Below, piece by piece: positions 33,080 to 42,857 of a stretch of DNA of 64,000 nucleotides. The stretch comes from Erpobdella octoculata (lineage: Eukaryota; Annelida; Clitellata; Hirudinida; Erpobdellidae): positions 29,639,117 through 29,703,116 of the forward strand of contig OZ022238.1 in assembly GCA_963978895.1 (NCBI GenBank), in the 5' to 3' direction. The notes under the pieces are model-generated. The model searched no databases, had not been told where the DNA came from, and saw nothing but the letters and a program-made list of their open reading frames with translations. The translations under genes were made by a program, and so were the position numbers. Position 1 is the first letter of the stretch. The number at the start of each line of letters is the position of its first letter.

Positions 33080-33484
33080 AGGAACTAGCGGGGTACCCAG
33101 TGCTGCTCGGGGTTTTTAGAGGTGTTTCTATAGTTTTTCTCTCGTTCCCGTTTCCTTCCCAGCTTGCTCTCCCTTTCCGGTTCCCACCTGCTCTCCCGCT
33201 CCCGGTTGCTTTCCCTTCCCTGGTTGCTTTCCCGATCCCGGACGCTTTCCCACTCCCGGTCGCTTTCCCGTTCCTGCTCGCTCTTTCGCTCTCAGTTGCT
33301 TTTTTGTTCCCGTTTGCTTCCCCGTTCCCCTTTCCACTCATTTTCCAATTCCCGTTTCAGCTCGCTCTCCCGCTCCGCTCATTTTTTGACTGATTTCAAT
33401 TTTTTTCACTATAATTGTCTTCCATTGACTCTTAAGGTTGTGTAGCAATGCATAAAGAACATACATACATACTTACAGACAATC

Positions 33485-33520
<36 letters not shown>
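33080..33520. mobile_element. GC-rich minisatellite element, single arm
   Basis: Border CTAGCGGGGTACCCAGTGCT at 33085 is related to the one at 23095. It is followed by TTTTTAGAGGTGTTTCTATA, degenerate 18-bp repeats (CTCCCGGTTGCTTTCCC and similar), the GCTCTCCCGCTCCGCTCATT block, GGTTGTGTAGCAATGCATAAA, (ACAT)n and (TA)n at 33489-33521. This copy has one arm only, and its repeats are more diverged than at 23.1 or 48.2 kb. Confidence 0.7.
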
Positions 33521-33522
<2 letters not shown>

Positions 33523-33544
33523 TAGACAAATTTCTAAAAATATG

Positions 33545-33755
33545 TAAATGGTGCTACCCAAACTCGACTTGAACCAAAACGTTTTCAATTTTGAAACCCG
33601 AACCCGAAATTTTGAAACCCGAAATTCGAAAACCCGAACCGATGTTTGTAAAATTGAAAACCCGAACTCGATTTTTGGAAAGTGTCAAACCCAAAAATTC
33701 AAAATTCAAGAACCTGAACTCAAAAAAGTCAAAAAGTCGTACCCGTGACATCCCT
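33545..33755. mobile_element. hAT-like non-autonomous end with AAACCCGAA repeats
   Basis: Repeated words CCCGAACCCGAAATTTTGAA and AAACCCGAAC, with the right border inverted reading AGGGATGTCACGGGTACGAC. Such subterminal arrays next to an [CT]AGGGATGTCACGGGT end are typical of hAT MITEs. No target duplication was found. Confidence 0.45.
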
Positions 33756-34085
33756 AACAACTACCAAATTCCGATGCGAAACCTCAAAACACTATTTTTG
33801 CAATCGTGTGGTAAAACTGTGGAACTCTTTACCGGCTGATGTTGTAAATTCCACAACTCTAACCCGTTTCCACTCAGCAATCCAACTACTTAACTTTAAT
33901 CAATTTCTCAGATTTTGGGTGCCTTAGAACATACTAATCAATTTTTAAGTTTTAATATGTGTGTCTTTTTTGTAGTCGAGCTCTGTTGCTCTAACATTTC
34001 TTTTGTTTTAAACGTTTCTGCTTGGTCATGTAAGCGGTTGATGGCCCTTTGACCTTGTGTGAAATAAATCAAATAAAAATAAAAT
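33756..34085 (+). pseudogene. LINE 3' end (Jockey/CR1-like C-terminus)
   Basis: A short frame encodes TTKFRCETSKHYFCNRVVKL and WNSLPADVVNSTTLTRFHSA, the conserved end of many LINE ORF2 proteins (FF..RVV..WN.LP..V). It stops in LRFWVP at 33927. A 3' untranslated tail with (AAAT)-type repeats ends near 34085. The element is severely 5' truncated. Confidence 0.8.
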
Positions 34086-34209
34086 AATGGAGAAATATAT
34101 TTAACAAAACTAATTACAGAAATAGCATTTTTTATAAATGTTCTGGTTTACTTTTTGGTAATTTTTGCTTTTTAAATAATGTGTTATTTTAATAGAATAA
34201 TAATTTCAG

Positions 34210-34381
34210 ATGATTCTTCCTATTGTTGTTATGGATATGCCATTGATCTGCTTGTGTTGTTATCAAGAGAGCTCAACTTTACATTCGAATTGATTCTTCA
34301 GAAAGACAACCAATTTGGACAATATGAAAAGGTTCATTCAACTAACGGCAGTTTCATGGCTCGATTTTCTGCAAATAACTT
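34210..34381 (+). CDS. NMDA-type glutamate receptor, exon 9 (ligand-binding S1 lobe)
   Basis: After the TTTCAG acceptor the exon encodes DDSSYCCYGYAIDLLVLLSR and ELNFTFELILQKDNQFGQYE, matching the GluN signature CCYG[FY]CIDLL..LA...NF...L..VGDG..G. The final residues, VHSTNGSFMARFSANN, diverge from the usual NG.W.G..G.L. A GT donor (T/GTAAAC) follows at 34382. The channel-forming M1-M4 segments and the S2 lobe are not found downstream to 64 kb on the plus strand, so the gene either continues beyond the window through TE-filled introns or is a broken copy. Exons 5-9 carry no premature stop. Confidence 0.82.
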
Positions 34382-34807
34382 GTAAACTGGTTTAAATTTT
34401 GTAACTAAATTTAAGGCAATAAAAAATAAGTTTAAATAATAATCTGAAATTGTAATTTTTTTAGCTCAAAGTTTTGCTGTTTATTCATAGAAAAAAGGTT
34501 TTATCTCTTCCTGCCAATAACTTTTCAACCGTTTGAAGTTTTTTAACCAAACTTATATTTAACAAATATAAATACTTTTAAATAAGTAGAATAAATTTCA
34601 TTAAAAAAAAAACGTTTAATGCAAAATATGAGCTACAGTATTTTTTAGGTGCATGAGCCATAGAACAGTGTCTTCGTTCGGTTTTTTACAAATTAATTTT
34701 TAATTAACTAAAATTTCTTAACCAAATTTTAGCAAATGGTAACATAAATATAAATAATTAATATAATAGTAGACCACGTCACTCATTTACTGATTCTGTA
34801 ACGCTTA
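34382..34807. other. AT-rich intronic or intergenic DNA
   Basis: No recognised coding. The sequence at 34766-34806 (GTAGACCACGTCACTCATTT, CTGATTCTGTAACGCTTATG) recurs at 40480-40525 and in diverged form at 45115-45163, each time beside a TA tract. Confidence 0.5.
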
Positions 34808-34819
34808 TGTATATATATA

Positions 34820-34884
<65 letters not shown>
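34808..34884. repeat. (AT)n microsatellite
   Basis: Pure dinucleotide run at the left border of the PLE terminal repeat. Confidence 0.95.
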
Positions 34885-34887
<3 letters not shown>

Positions 34888-35037
34888 CTTTTAAACAGGC
34901 TCTATTAAACACAATTGACCACTTAACGTTAGTCATCTTTCTTAGCAAGTTTTTAAAGCCCTTTTCATCCATTTGAAACGACGAGACATATATCGAAAAA
35001 TTTATTGGTTAAAATTGATGAGTAATAAAACGATCAG

Positions 35038-35084
35038 GGTTAACTGGCCAGTTTCAGCTATAAAAAGCCATCTTCAGAACCCTA
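35038..35084 (-). ncRNA. Hammerhead ribozyme motif in the PLE left terminal repeat
   Basis: Minus strand: GGGTT, CTGAAGA, helix II GGCT/AGCT (one G-U), GAAA, CTGGCCAG, GTT, AACCC. Helix I is a perfect five-base match. Its sister is at 40277-40321. Confidence 0.82.
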
Positions 35085-35145
35085 TGTTAAACAATAAATT
35101 AAATATTATAAAAGTTGAAAGGGAAGAGTTAAAAATCAGAAATAC

Positions 35146-35420
35146 TTAGGCTTAGACAGAAACATTGAATTAGAGCTAGGCTGAATCAGTTTTCAGTTAA
35201 TAAATTAATACGGCTATTGATAGATGAAACACATTGAAATTTAAGTTAAAAAAACCAGAAGGAAAAAAAAGCGACCACATTAAATGAGTTACAAAGAGCG
35301 AAACTCACTTTGAAATTAAATAGAGTTCGAACAAAGTAGCCCAACAAAATCTATGATATTTTTTTCAATAATTTAGAACTTAAATAAGTAATTAAAACAC
35401 AGGAAAGACAAGCTAAAACA
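35146..35420 (-). other. PLE 3' untranslated region
   Basis: AT-rich sequence between the C-terminal coding tail and the terminal repeat; no frame of interest. Confidence 0.5.
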
Positions 35421-35422
35421 CG

Positions 35423-36274
35423 TTAAACGCTCGATAGGTGAAAAACGTAACCATACAGAGCTGCGTTGTACAACTTGTGAACAACACAAAGAACAACAAG
35501 CACGGGCACAAAAATATTGGTAGTAACATAAAGTAAGACAAGGCTATTGTATACGGTCGGACGGCAATTAGCGCCGTCGCCGCTTATTAATATTATCATT
35601 GTAAGTGAGATGCTCAAAAGTAGTATTCGAACCACTGAGCCCCGCACCATCCTCGCATCCAGGCTGAACGTCATGAAGTTCAACTGGGACGCAAGCGTCA
35701 AGTTGCCCACAGGTCAAAGTATTGTCTTCATCGCCGAGCAAGCCATGAGACAACGATAGAAGATTACTTTCTTCGAAGTTGCCTGTAGCACCATCGACTG
35801 AAGACGAGATGAAGCTGGTGGTGAAAACGACGTTATCGCCAAACAGTGTTTGGCCATCTCCATGTGTAGCGTCCCGAGCTGAAGCACAGCGGCCATTTCA
35901 TGAAGATCGACTTTTCTTCCGGAATCAGGCCGACCGCGCGATCCAAAAGAATGAACTGAAGTGTGGCGCCTTTGATTGCCAGCGCTCAGCGAATGAGATC
36001 CGCTGTCACGGCCGACAGAAACGCAAGAAACGAGGGACGATTCTGTGCCGTCCAGAGCCATCATGAAGACTTGATCGTCCACATCAGACTCGTTTTCAGT
36101 TGTAGAGAGGGTGACGGGTCTGTCACTACGAGAGATACAACAACTGATTTTTGTAAGTGGTAGATCCGAGGTATGAGAATCTACGGATCTATCACGAGTA
36201 TTGTCTTGTACATCACTTGTACGCTGATGACACGTTACAGAGGCAGGTAAACTTGTCGTCGAGTTGCCACCCAT
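35423..36274 (-). pseudogene. C-terminal tail of the PLE protein
   Basis: The frame continues from the endonuclease (ending NSNKQTNDLFR) across the stop at 36276 with GGNSTTSLPASVTCHQRTSD and VDSHTSDLPLTKISCC, a Ser/Thr/Asp-rich low-complexity stretch, then through further short frames to about 35423. Composition matches the tails at 14615-15439 and 5354-5930, so a disordered extension after GIY-YIG is a shared trait of these PLEs. No domain recognised. Confidence 0.55.
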
Positions 36275-36275
36275 G

Positions 36276-37905
36276 TTATCGGAAGAGATCGTTTGTTTGT
36301 TTGTTAGAGTTGAACATGGTGTTATTTGTCACAACGTGATCAGTCGGACCGCGTCCATATTGTAACAATAAAGTTCGATTGAAACGATCATCTTGAACAT
36401 TGATCGTGGGGCGGTGTCTCAAGATCAACAAAGCCTCTTTGATCTTTAATCGGTCAGGGTCTGTATCAGAGGCAATAACTTCAGTGTTATTACCAAGCAG
36501 TTTTTTATTAGGTTTTTGATGGTGAACTGTAGTAAGATGAGTAAAGAGGCTTCCGCCCTGTGTGTGCATTGCTAATCGTTGAGAAAGAGTTGTGCGAGTA
36601 TGTCCTATATATGTCGCTGGATGGTCGTGTTTGTAAGGACCCGTGAACATATACACAACATTGGTTTTCTGAAGTTTGCCACTGTTATTTGGATTATTTT
36701 TTAACACGAGGTTATGAGTTCTACTACTGTTGTAATAGACATGTAGTTTCAAGTCATGTGAAGATGGGTCTGCAACACGCACGTTGTTGTAGATTATTTT
36801 CTTTATTGCCTGTTCATCTTTTTTATAGTCTTGATGCATTTGAGCTTTGCAAAAGAGTGGTACTGATGTCTTAGCCGAGTCGTCGTTTTGTCGAGAATTG
36901 AGAATTTTTGTATCCATAAATTTCCGAATTGCATTATCGACCATTCTATTTGAATAATCGTTATTGATTAGAAGAGTTTTTATTCTTGTTAATTCTTTAT
37001 CGAAGTCTACCTGAGTTAAAGAGTAGTTAAGAGCTCTGCTCAGGTAGCCAAATATTACGCTCGTCTTATATTGATCGGGACAGTAACTGTCTCCACTAAG
37101 ACAGTTAGCACCAAAATTTGGTTTAGAATAGACTGAAGACGTGAGACCATCTTCTGTTTGAGTTATTAAGAGGTCGAGATACGGACGCTGCTTGTCAAAG
37201 CTGCTAATCTCGATTGTGAAGTTTAAAACTGAATTTATCTGAAGTTGAGTTTTTATGTTCTCAGCTTCTGACATATCGTGACATAGAACGAAAATATCGT
37301 CTACGTATCTTGCATATAATTTTGGTGGCTTTATTGAAGTGAAAACTTTGTTTTCGACGTAACTCATATAGAACTCAGCAAACGTTGGTCCGAGAGGTGA
37401 ACCCATAGCGACTCCATCTGTTTGGATGTAAAGGTCACCATTCGGATGAAGAAATGGAGTGTTGAGAGTACATAATCGAAGAATTTCTTTAACAACATTT
37501 TGTTTGACAGGAGGAGGCTTGAGTGATTTATTTTTGAAAACACAATCGAGGATGATATCAATAGTGTCGTTGACCGGGACGTTTGTAAATAGTCTTTCTG
37601 CGTCTAATTTTACCATAAGTCCATTGGTGTTATCGACGGTTCTCATGCGTCCGACAAAATCAGTAGTAGATTGAAGAGAATATCGACTGGGCAGATATGG
37701 AACAATCATTCGATTGATTGATTTTGCTAGCTGAAACGTAGGTGCTGGTCGTTGAGATATTATTGGTCGCACTGGGCAGTTTAATTTATGGAGTTTAACA
37801 TTGCCGTAAAGATAAGCTGGTGAGTAGTCGCCTACTATTTGCTTAACCCATTTTAGACCATCGTACGTTTTACGAACACACTTATTTTTGGCGTTGCATA
37901 AAATT
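36276..37905 (-). CDS. PLE reverse transcriptase and GIY-YIG endonuclease (partial N-terminus)
   Basis: From about 37905 the frame reads RKTYDGLKWVKQIVGDYSPA, YLYGNVKLHK and CPVRPIISQRPAPTFQLAKS. RT blocks follow: MVKLDAERLFTNVPVNDT, TDGVAMGSPLGPTFAEFYMS, and the catalytic YARYVDDIFVLCHD, then RPYLDLLITQTEDGLTSSVY. A linker (NNDYSNRMVDNAIRKFMDTK) leads to the zinc-less GIY-YIG endonuclease: [57 protein letters not shown] of PLEs is related to telomerase RT; the endonuclease provides the primer nick. All visible catalytic residues (YVDD, Y-G-R-E) are present over 498 uninterrupted codons from the first ATG, so this domain pair could be functional. Confidence 0.92.
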
Positions 37906-39260
37906 AAGCTTAAATTTTTTTTCTCTTAAAAGTTTTTTTGTATGTTAAGAAAGCTTCAATACACTGTATAAAATTTTTTAAATAATTTCTTTATTCGTAT
38001 TAAGTAGTTTAATCTGGGTTAGAATATGAGCATTTTCAAGGTTTTCGACCGATATTACTTTAAAAATGTATTATGCTAATTTCATGAGAGTTATCATAAC
38101 AGAAGTTTGAAATATCGAAAGAGGATGTACTCAAAAGTAAACAGCAACGTTAATTAAATTTTATTGTGTTTACATTAACCCACAATCTGAACATGTATGA
38201 GTCATGCTCGTTCTACGATCGTTGGGCGTATAGAGTACTTTTTGCGAACAAGTCGAAACTAGTTCATTCAGCTTATAGTTGTGCAGTGGTTGAATTGGTG
38301 ATAGTGTTTTTTGCAAATTTCATTCTTCGAATGAAATATTTGTAAAGTTTAAAAATGAAAGGTGTCAAAAAAAATGTTTTTTCACGTTGAAAGAAGCTAT
38401 GGAACTAATTCTTGATGATGATGATAGCATTGAGGTTGACATACTTGTCATTCTTCCGCCCGGCGCATCATAACACGTGACTGATGAATAAGCAAATGAA
38501 GAAAAAATGTTATTCTTTGTAATATATCCGGGAAGGTAGAAGTTGATTATACTAATGATGGGATGAGATTAGACTGTGTCGGTTCTTTGGGTGAAGAAAT
38601 GTAGGTCGCAAATACGGTCAGTTCAATGCCGCAGCAACCAAAACGCCAAAAACGATTGAAATGCACTTGGACCAAAAAGAGTAATTTGAATAGCCACTTT
38701 TAAAACAGTCTATATATAACGAGTTTGAAACACCACAATGGTGCTTTGCTTGATAAAACCCATATAGGCTGTTTAGGTTGTTTTATACCGATGAAATGAA
38801 TTCATGCACGGTTGAAGAAACAAAACGATAGGGAAGATTCAGCAACTGGCCATGGTCACGATCTGGAAAAGGTGAAAACAGTAGGTCGCTACAAGCTGGA
38901 AAATTGTGGCAAAACACTGTACATGTGGGCCAAGTGCGGCAAACGACTTCATCGGAATTGTTTTGGTGCTTTCCGCACACTCCGGTTCTGAAACGACTAT
39001 CATGAACTGCTTGACTGATTTATTGAATGTTTAATTTTTGGATTTTATTGAACTGTGTTACTGATAAAGTCAGAAATGTGTTTTTAGCTTTTCTGTTTAT
39101 AGCCTAAAATTTATATTATAATTGTTTGCGTTGAAAAAAAAAGAAATTGACTTTTAAACATTTTGTCGTTTTCAGTAGTCTATACGACCACCGTTCGAAA
39201 AACGAGCATAGTGAATTTTCAAAGTTTTCTTTCAAATAAGAAATAATTAAAAATAAATCT
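37906..39260 (+). pseudogene. piggyBac-derived non-autonomous relic
   Basis: Plus-strand reading near 38397 gives MELILDDDDSIEVDILVILP, like the acidic start of piggyBac transposases. The region 38780-39000 gives GRYKLENCGKTLYMWAKCGK and RLHRNCFGAFRTL, matching the cysteine-rich C-terminal end (C..CGK..Y.WC..CGK.LC..CF..FH). Everything between is deleted and several stops are present. It separates the N-terminal and RT parts of the PLE. TTAA words occur at both edges, but I could not fix the exact ends. Confidence 0.65.
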
Positions 39261-39277
39261 GTTAAAACATAAGCAAG

Positions 39278-40212
39278 TTACTTAGAAATAACAAAAAAAA
39301 ATAATAGAAATCTAATTAATAAAGTTTTGGACCTAAACGGGTTAATTTTATTGTTTTTCAGACCGGAGTTGAGAGTTGCAATGAGTTTATTTGCTTCCTT
39401 TTTTATTGAGATAGTCGGATCTTTTTTTATCTTTGAAAATTTGGTTTCGTCAGAAAGAATTGTATTTAATTTATTATAGTAATCGGCTTTGTCTAATATA
39501 ACGTATGTCGACGACTTGTCCGCCTTCCGCAAAACGATTTCGTTATTGGTTTTAAGTGCTTTAGCAGCTACAGCCAAATGTTGTGGAAGAAATGTTCTTT
39601 TTTTATTTTATGAATGTAACTCTCAGCAATTAAAGACGCTTTTAAGCTTTCTTTAACAAGTACTTGTTGATTCGTGCTTAAGCGTGTGATCTGCTCGTAT
39701 AGAATTTCAAGTTCTGTCTGCTTTTGAATACGATCATATCGACCACCGACGTGGCGATTAAAGCCCATTTGCAAGAATTCTATCTGGTCTTTAGTCAGTA
39801 CGTGTTTTGACATATTAACGTAATGAGAAACATCACTTTTCATGAGATATTGTCCACCGTAAAGTCGAGACAACTTGTCAACAATAACGTTTCTCTTTTT
39901 TGTGTTATATTTTGAGTTGAATGATTCAAGCCGATGACTCATTTCTTCGTCATTAAGTTCAGACAACTGTTGTAAGTATAGGTCGTATTCTCGGTTCATT
40001 TCAGCTAACTTCTCTTCTGCATTTTTTAGCTCAGCGTTAATAAATTCATCTGCAGACTGAGGGGCTTGGTCTCGGAGTGCCTTCTTAGAGCTTAAGTAAT
40101 TTTTAACATATTTTGGAATAATATTTTCTTTTAAACAGGCTCTATTAAACACAATTGACCACTTAACGTTAGTCATCTTTCTTAGCAAGTTTTTAAAGCC
40201 CTTTTCATCCAT
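39278..40212 (-). pseudogene. PLE N-terminal region
   Basis: The minus-strand frame 40212-39568 starts MDEKGFKNLLRKMTNVKWSI and continues VFNRACLKENIIPKYVKNYL, the shared PLE N-terminal motif, followed by a coiled coil (AELKNAEEKLAEMNREYDLY) and a Lys-rich segment ending HKIKKEHFFHNIWL. A frameshift at about 39575 leads to AVAAKALKTNNEIVLRKADK and SSTYVILDKADYYNKLNTIL, the conserved 'RKADKS..VV.D...Y' block that precedes PLE RT. The protein would then join RT, but the piggyBac relic intervenes. Confidence 0.8.
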
Positions 40213-40276
40213 TTGAAACGACGAGACATATATTGAAGAATTTATTGGTTAAAATTGATGAGTAAAAAAACGATCA

Positions 40277-40321
40277 GGGTTAACTGGCCAGTTTCAGCTA
40301 TAAAAGCCATCTTCAGAGCCC
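40277..40321 (-). ncRNA. Hammerhead ribozyme motif in the PLE right terminal repeat
   Basis: Minus strand: GGGCT, CTGAAGA, helix II GGCT/AGCT, GAAA, CTGGCCAG, GTT, AACCC. Compared with the sister at 35038-35084, helix I has one C-A mismatch, so this copy may fold less well. Confidence 0.75.
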
Positions 40322-40373
40322 TATGTTAAACCATAAATTAAATATTATAAAAGTTGAAAGGGAAGAGTTAAAA

Positions 40374-40461
<88 letters not shown>
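40374..40461. repeat. (AT)n microsatellite
   Basis: Dinucleotide run with one TTT interruption, beside the PLE right border. Confidence 0.95.
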
Positions 40462-40464
<3 letters not shown>

Positions 40465-40546
40465 TATTAATATAATAGTAGACCACGTCACTCACTCATT
40501 TACTGATTCTGTAACGCTTATGTATGTATATATATATATATATATA

Positions 40547-40859
40547 TGTCAGGGGTTGCTCTACCGGACCTCCTAACAAGTGTATCTTGCACCCGTCGAC
40601 CTGTCTAGACTCTCAGTCTAGACAGGAACCTAGACATTAATTGGCAGACGTTGTTTTGTTGTTGTTTGTGGACGTGTTTCCTGAGGCTATATATATAGCG
40701 CTTTGAACCCCGCCAGTAGAGTCTTGCTATTTAGTATCAGGCGAAGTCCTGCTCGTTTTTACATTTGATTTGCGCTTTATTAAAGTTGTTGTTGTTGTGT
40801 TGTTGTGTTGCCTTTTTCTTCCTGGTGTTCACGGCATTCCAGCAGGGAAGACTGTGACA
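40547..40859 (+). repeat. 5' LTR of the myosin-carrying element
   Basis: Contains an inverted repeat CTGTCTAGACTCTCAGTCTA, a TATA-like TATATATATAGCGC at 40688 and the common end CAGCAGGGAAGACTGTGACA. It differs from the 3' LTR by only a few bases. Confidence 0.9.
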
Positions 40860-41112
40860 TTTTGGCGGCAGCGGTGGGATCAAGTAGCAGGAAGAAAGAA
40901 GTGCTCTCCAGCAAAGTTCAACAAGCAAGTTCGGGGAGAAGATCTCTCTTGCCGGTGAAGTTCTCCTTGGATCAGCTAACCAGTTACGAGGTTTTCCGTG
41001 GCTAGAATCGGCCGACCCATCCGTGCTCAAGGTTTGAGTTTCTTTTCTAGTTTTCCCGCCGGTCTGAGTTTAGATAAGTAGGTCTTTTATATTAATACTT
41101 ATCTGGTTAAAG

Positions 41113-41445
41113 ATGGATAGTATGTCGTCCGGTGTTGAGGGTTATGGAAACCTAGTGCAATTACGGGGAAGGAATGTGTATCCAGAAAATTGGAAGGAAG
41201 CGGGGAACGTTGAAAAGAAAGACTCTGGTGGGTTTAGCGAAGATCCGACATGGGGAGATCGACAAGGAGAACGTCACGAAAAACAAAAACGTAGTGGTAT
41301 GTTGGACGGCGAAGAAAGGAGGAAAAAGTTGGAAATAGAAAGACAATTGGAGAATCAATTAATAGATAGATCGTTTCGAGAAAGGATGTTGAAATTAGAA
41401 GAGAGGATGTTAGAAGAAAAACGAGAAAATAGAAGACTAAGATCA
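41113..41445 (+). CDS. Gag-like coiled-coil N-terminus of the captured-gene fusion
   Basis: Starts at ATG 41113 (MDSMSSGVEGYGNLVQLRGR), shortly after the leader. The first 70 residues are polar; then a highly charged helix begins (GEERRKKLEIERQLENQLID, RMLKLEERMLEEKRENRRL). At 41446 the LINE interrupts. After the LINE the frame resumes in LELEEVRRREERAERDREE with the same heptad-like charge pattern, so the two halves were one protein. No capsid or zinc knuckle is present. I interpret it as the remains of gag because of its position behind the primer-binding site; the homology is not proven. Confidence 0.6.
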
Positions 41446-42857
41446 TCATCATTTATTTTTGAAACGTTCCTATTCCACGCTATGCTAGGGTTGGACGTTT
41501 TTCCATATCAGGCCCCTCCACAAGTCACGATCCAGGACAGACTGCCGCTTCAGGCCGAGCTCATCCATGTCTTTCTTCACACATTCCCACCAAGTCTTCC
41601 TACTTCTACCTTTACTTTTCACTCCTACAACATCCACATCTCTAATTGCCGAAACCCAATCATCTGCACTTTTGCGCTCCAAATGTCCAAACCACCTTAG
41701 TCTTCCACGTCTCACCACATCAGCCACACAAGGAACATTCAGAAGGCTATACAAATCCACACTACGTGCACGATCATTCAACGAAACACCACACATCCAT
41801 CTAACCATCATACGCTCTGCCCTTTCTAAACTTCTTAGATTCTCCACCTTCATAGACCATGTTTCAGTGCCATAAACAAGGACACTTTGAACACATGCCC
41901 TATACACCTTTCCTTTCACATGAAAGGATGCACCACGGGTGGTCAAGATAGGAGATAACTCTTTGAATTTAGCCCAGGCAGAACGCACTCTAGCTCTCAC
42001 CGCCTCTATCAACTTATTATCCTCCTTTTTAAACCAGGTGTTAGCGACAGCAAGGTTCAATGAATCAGCAAATTCTAATATCATCTCACCTTCCAGATTT
42101 CGCTTACCAAACCCACAACCCCCATGAACACCTTCAAATCCATCAATACCAGTTCCCACATGTCCGTTAAAATCACCACAGATCAACAAATTCTCATCAA
42201 CATTTATATCAGACACAACCTTAACCATCATAGCAAGAAATTCCTCTTTCTCCTCCATCGGCCGACCTACTTGCGGAGCATATATAGACAACAAGTTCAG
42301 CACCGACTTACCCACAATTACACGAAGCAATAACAATCTCTCACTCACACGCTTGACCTCCAACACTTTCTCAACCCATCTATCTGCTACCAGCATTCCT
42401 ACACCATGAATTCCGTTCTCAGAACCCATCCAGAAAAACTTATACTCACCAAGTTTTCTGGCACCTTCACCTTTCCAGCCAGTCTCCTGAAGACAACAAA
42501 AATCTAAACATCGTCTTGCTGCCATATCAGCCACCTCACCATCTCTTCCCCTCATCGTTCCAACATTCACAGAACCAATTCTCAAACAAACACTTGAACC
42601 CTCTAAATTCTTCTTCAAGCCCATAGCTAACTTTTCACTTCTGTCTAGGCCCAAAAAAGGAAGCGCGGACCTTGTTTGACCGGGCGACGTCCGAGCCGGC
42701 ATGAAATTCTTTGTTTTGTAACCCATATGGAATTTGGAGCAAAGTTTTACCCGGATGCCCTTCCTGCGAACCTCCCTTTAGTCGCCTTTTCCGACACGCT
42801 GGTTCTATTCTATCGGCCCGAACCACAAAGCCAATACTATCTATCCATCATAGTTGA
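41446..42857 (-). pseudogene. Internally deleted LINE: AP endonuclease fused to ORF2 C-terminus
   Basis: The minus-strand frame 42726-41485 begins near GYKTKNFMPARTSPGQTRSA and enters an endonuclease-exonuclease-phosphatase domain: RIGSVNVGTMRGRDGEVADM, CCLQETGWKGEGARKLGEYK, LLSIYAPQVGRPMEEKEEFL, LLICGDFNGHVGTGIDGFEG. At about residue 240 it jumps to the C-terminal region RACVQSVLVYGTETWSMKVE, RMMVRWMCGVSLNDRARSVD, RRGRLRWFGHLERKSADDWV. All RT is missing, yet the frame stays open. The 3' end is a (GAT)n run at the 41446 border. It inserted into the coiled-coil gene of the surrounding LTR element. Confidence 0.85.

Larger units (their letters stand above)
34885..40371 (-). mobile_element. Near-complete Penelope-like element with direct terminal repeats
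   Basis: A segment of about 255 bases is repeated in direct orientation at 34885-35145 and 40118-40371: it includes AAACAGGCTCTATTAAACAC, CATCTTTCTTAGCAAGTTTT, ATTTGAAACGACGAGACATA and a hammerhead motif. These are the pseudo-LTRs known from PLEs. Between them on the minus strand come the N-terminal region (40212-39278), the reverse transcriptase and GIY-YIG endonuclease (37905-36276) and a C-terminal tail (36274 to about 35420). A piggyBac relic (37906-39260) sits between the N-terminal part and RT. Both outer borders meet TA microsatellites. Confidence 0.85.

Noticed and set aside
35547..36163. Plus-strand frames of 60-95 residues opposite the PLE tail
   Set aside because: They are shadows of the minus-strand PLE C-terminal coding region.
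38783..38980. Minus-strand 65-residue frame
   Set aside because: The plus strand here carries the piggyBac Cys-rich C-terminus, which explains the sequence better.
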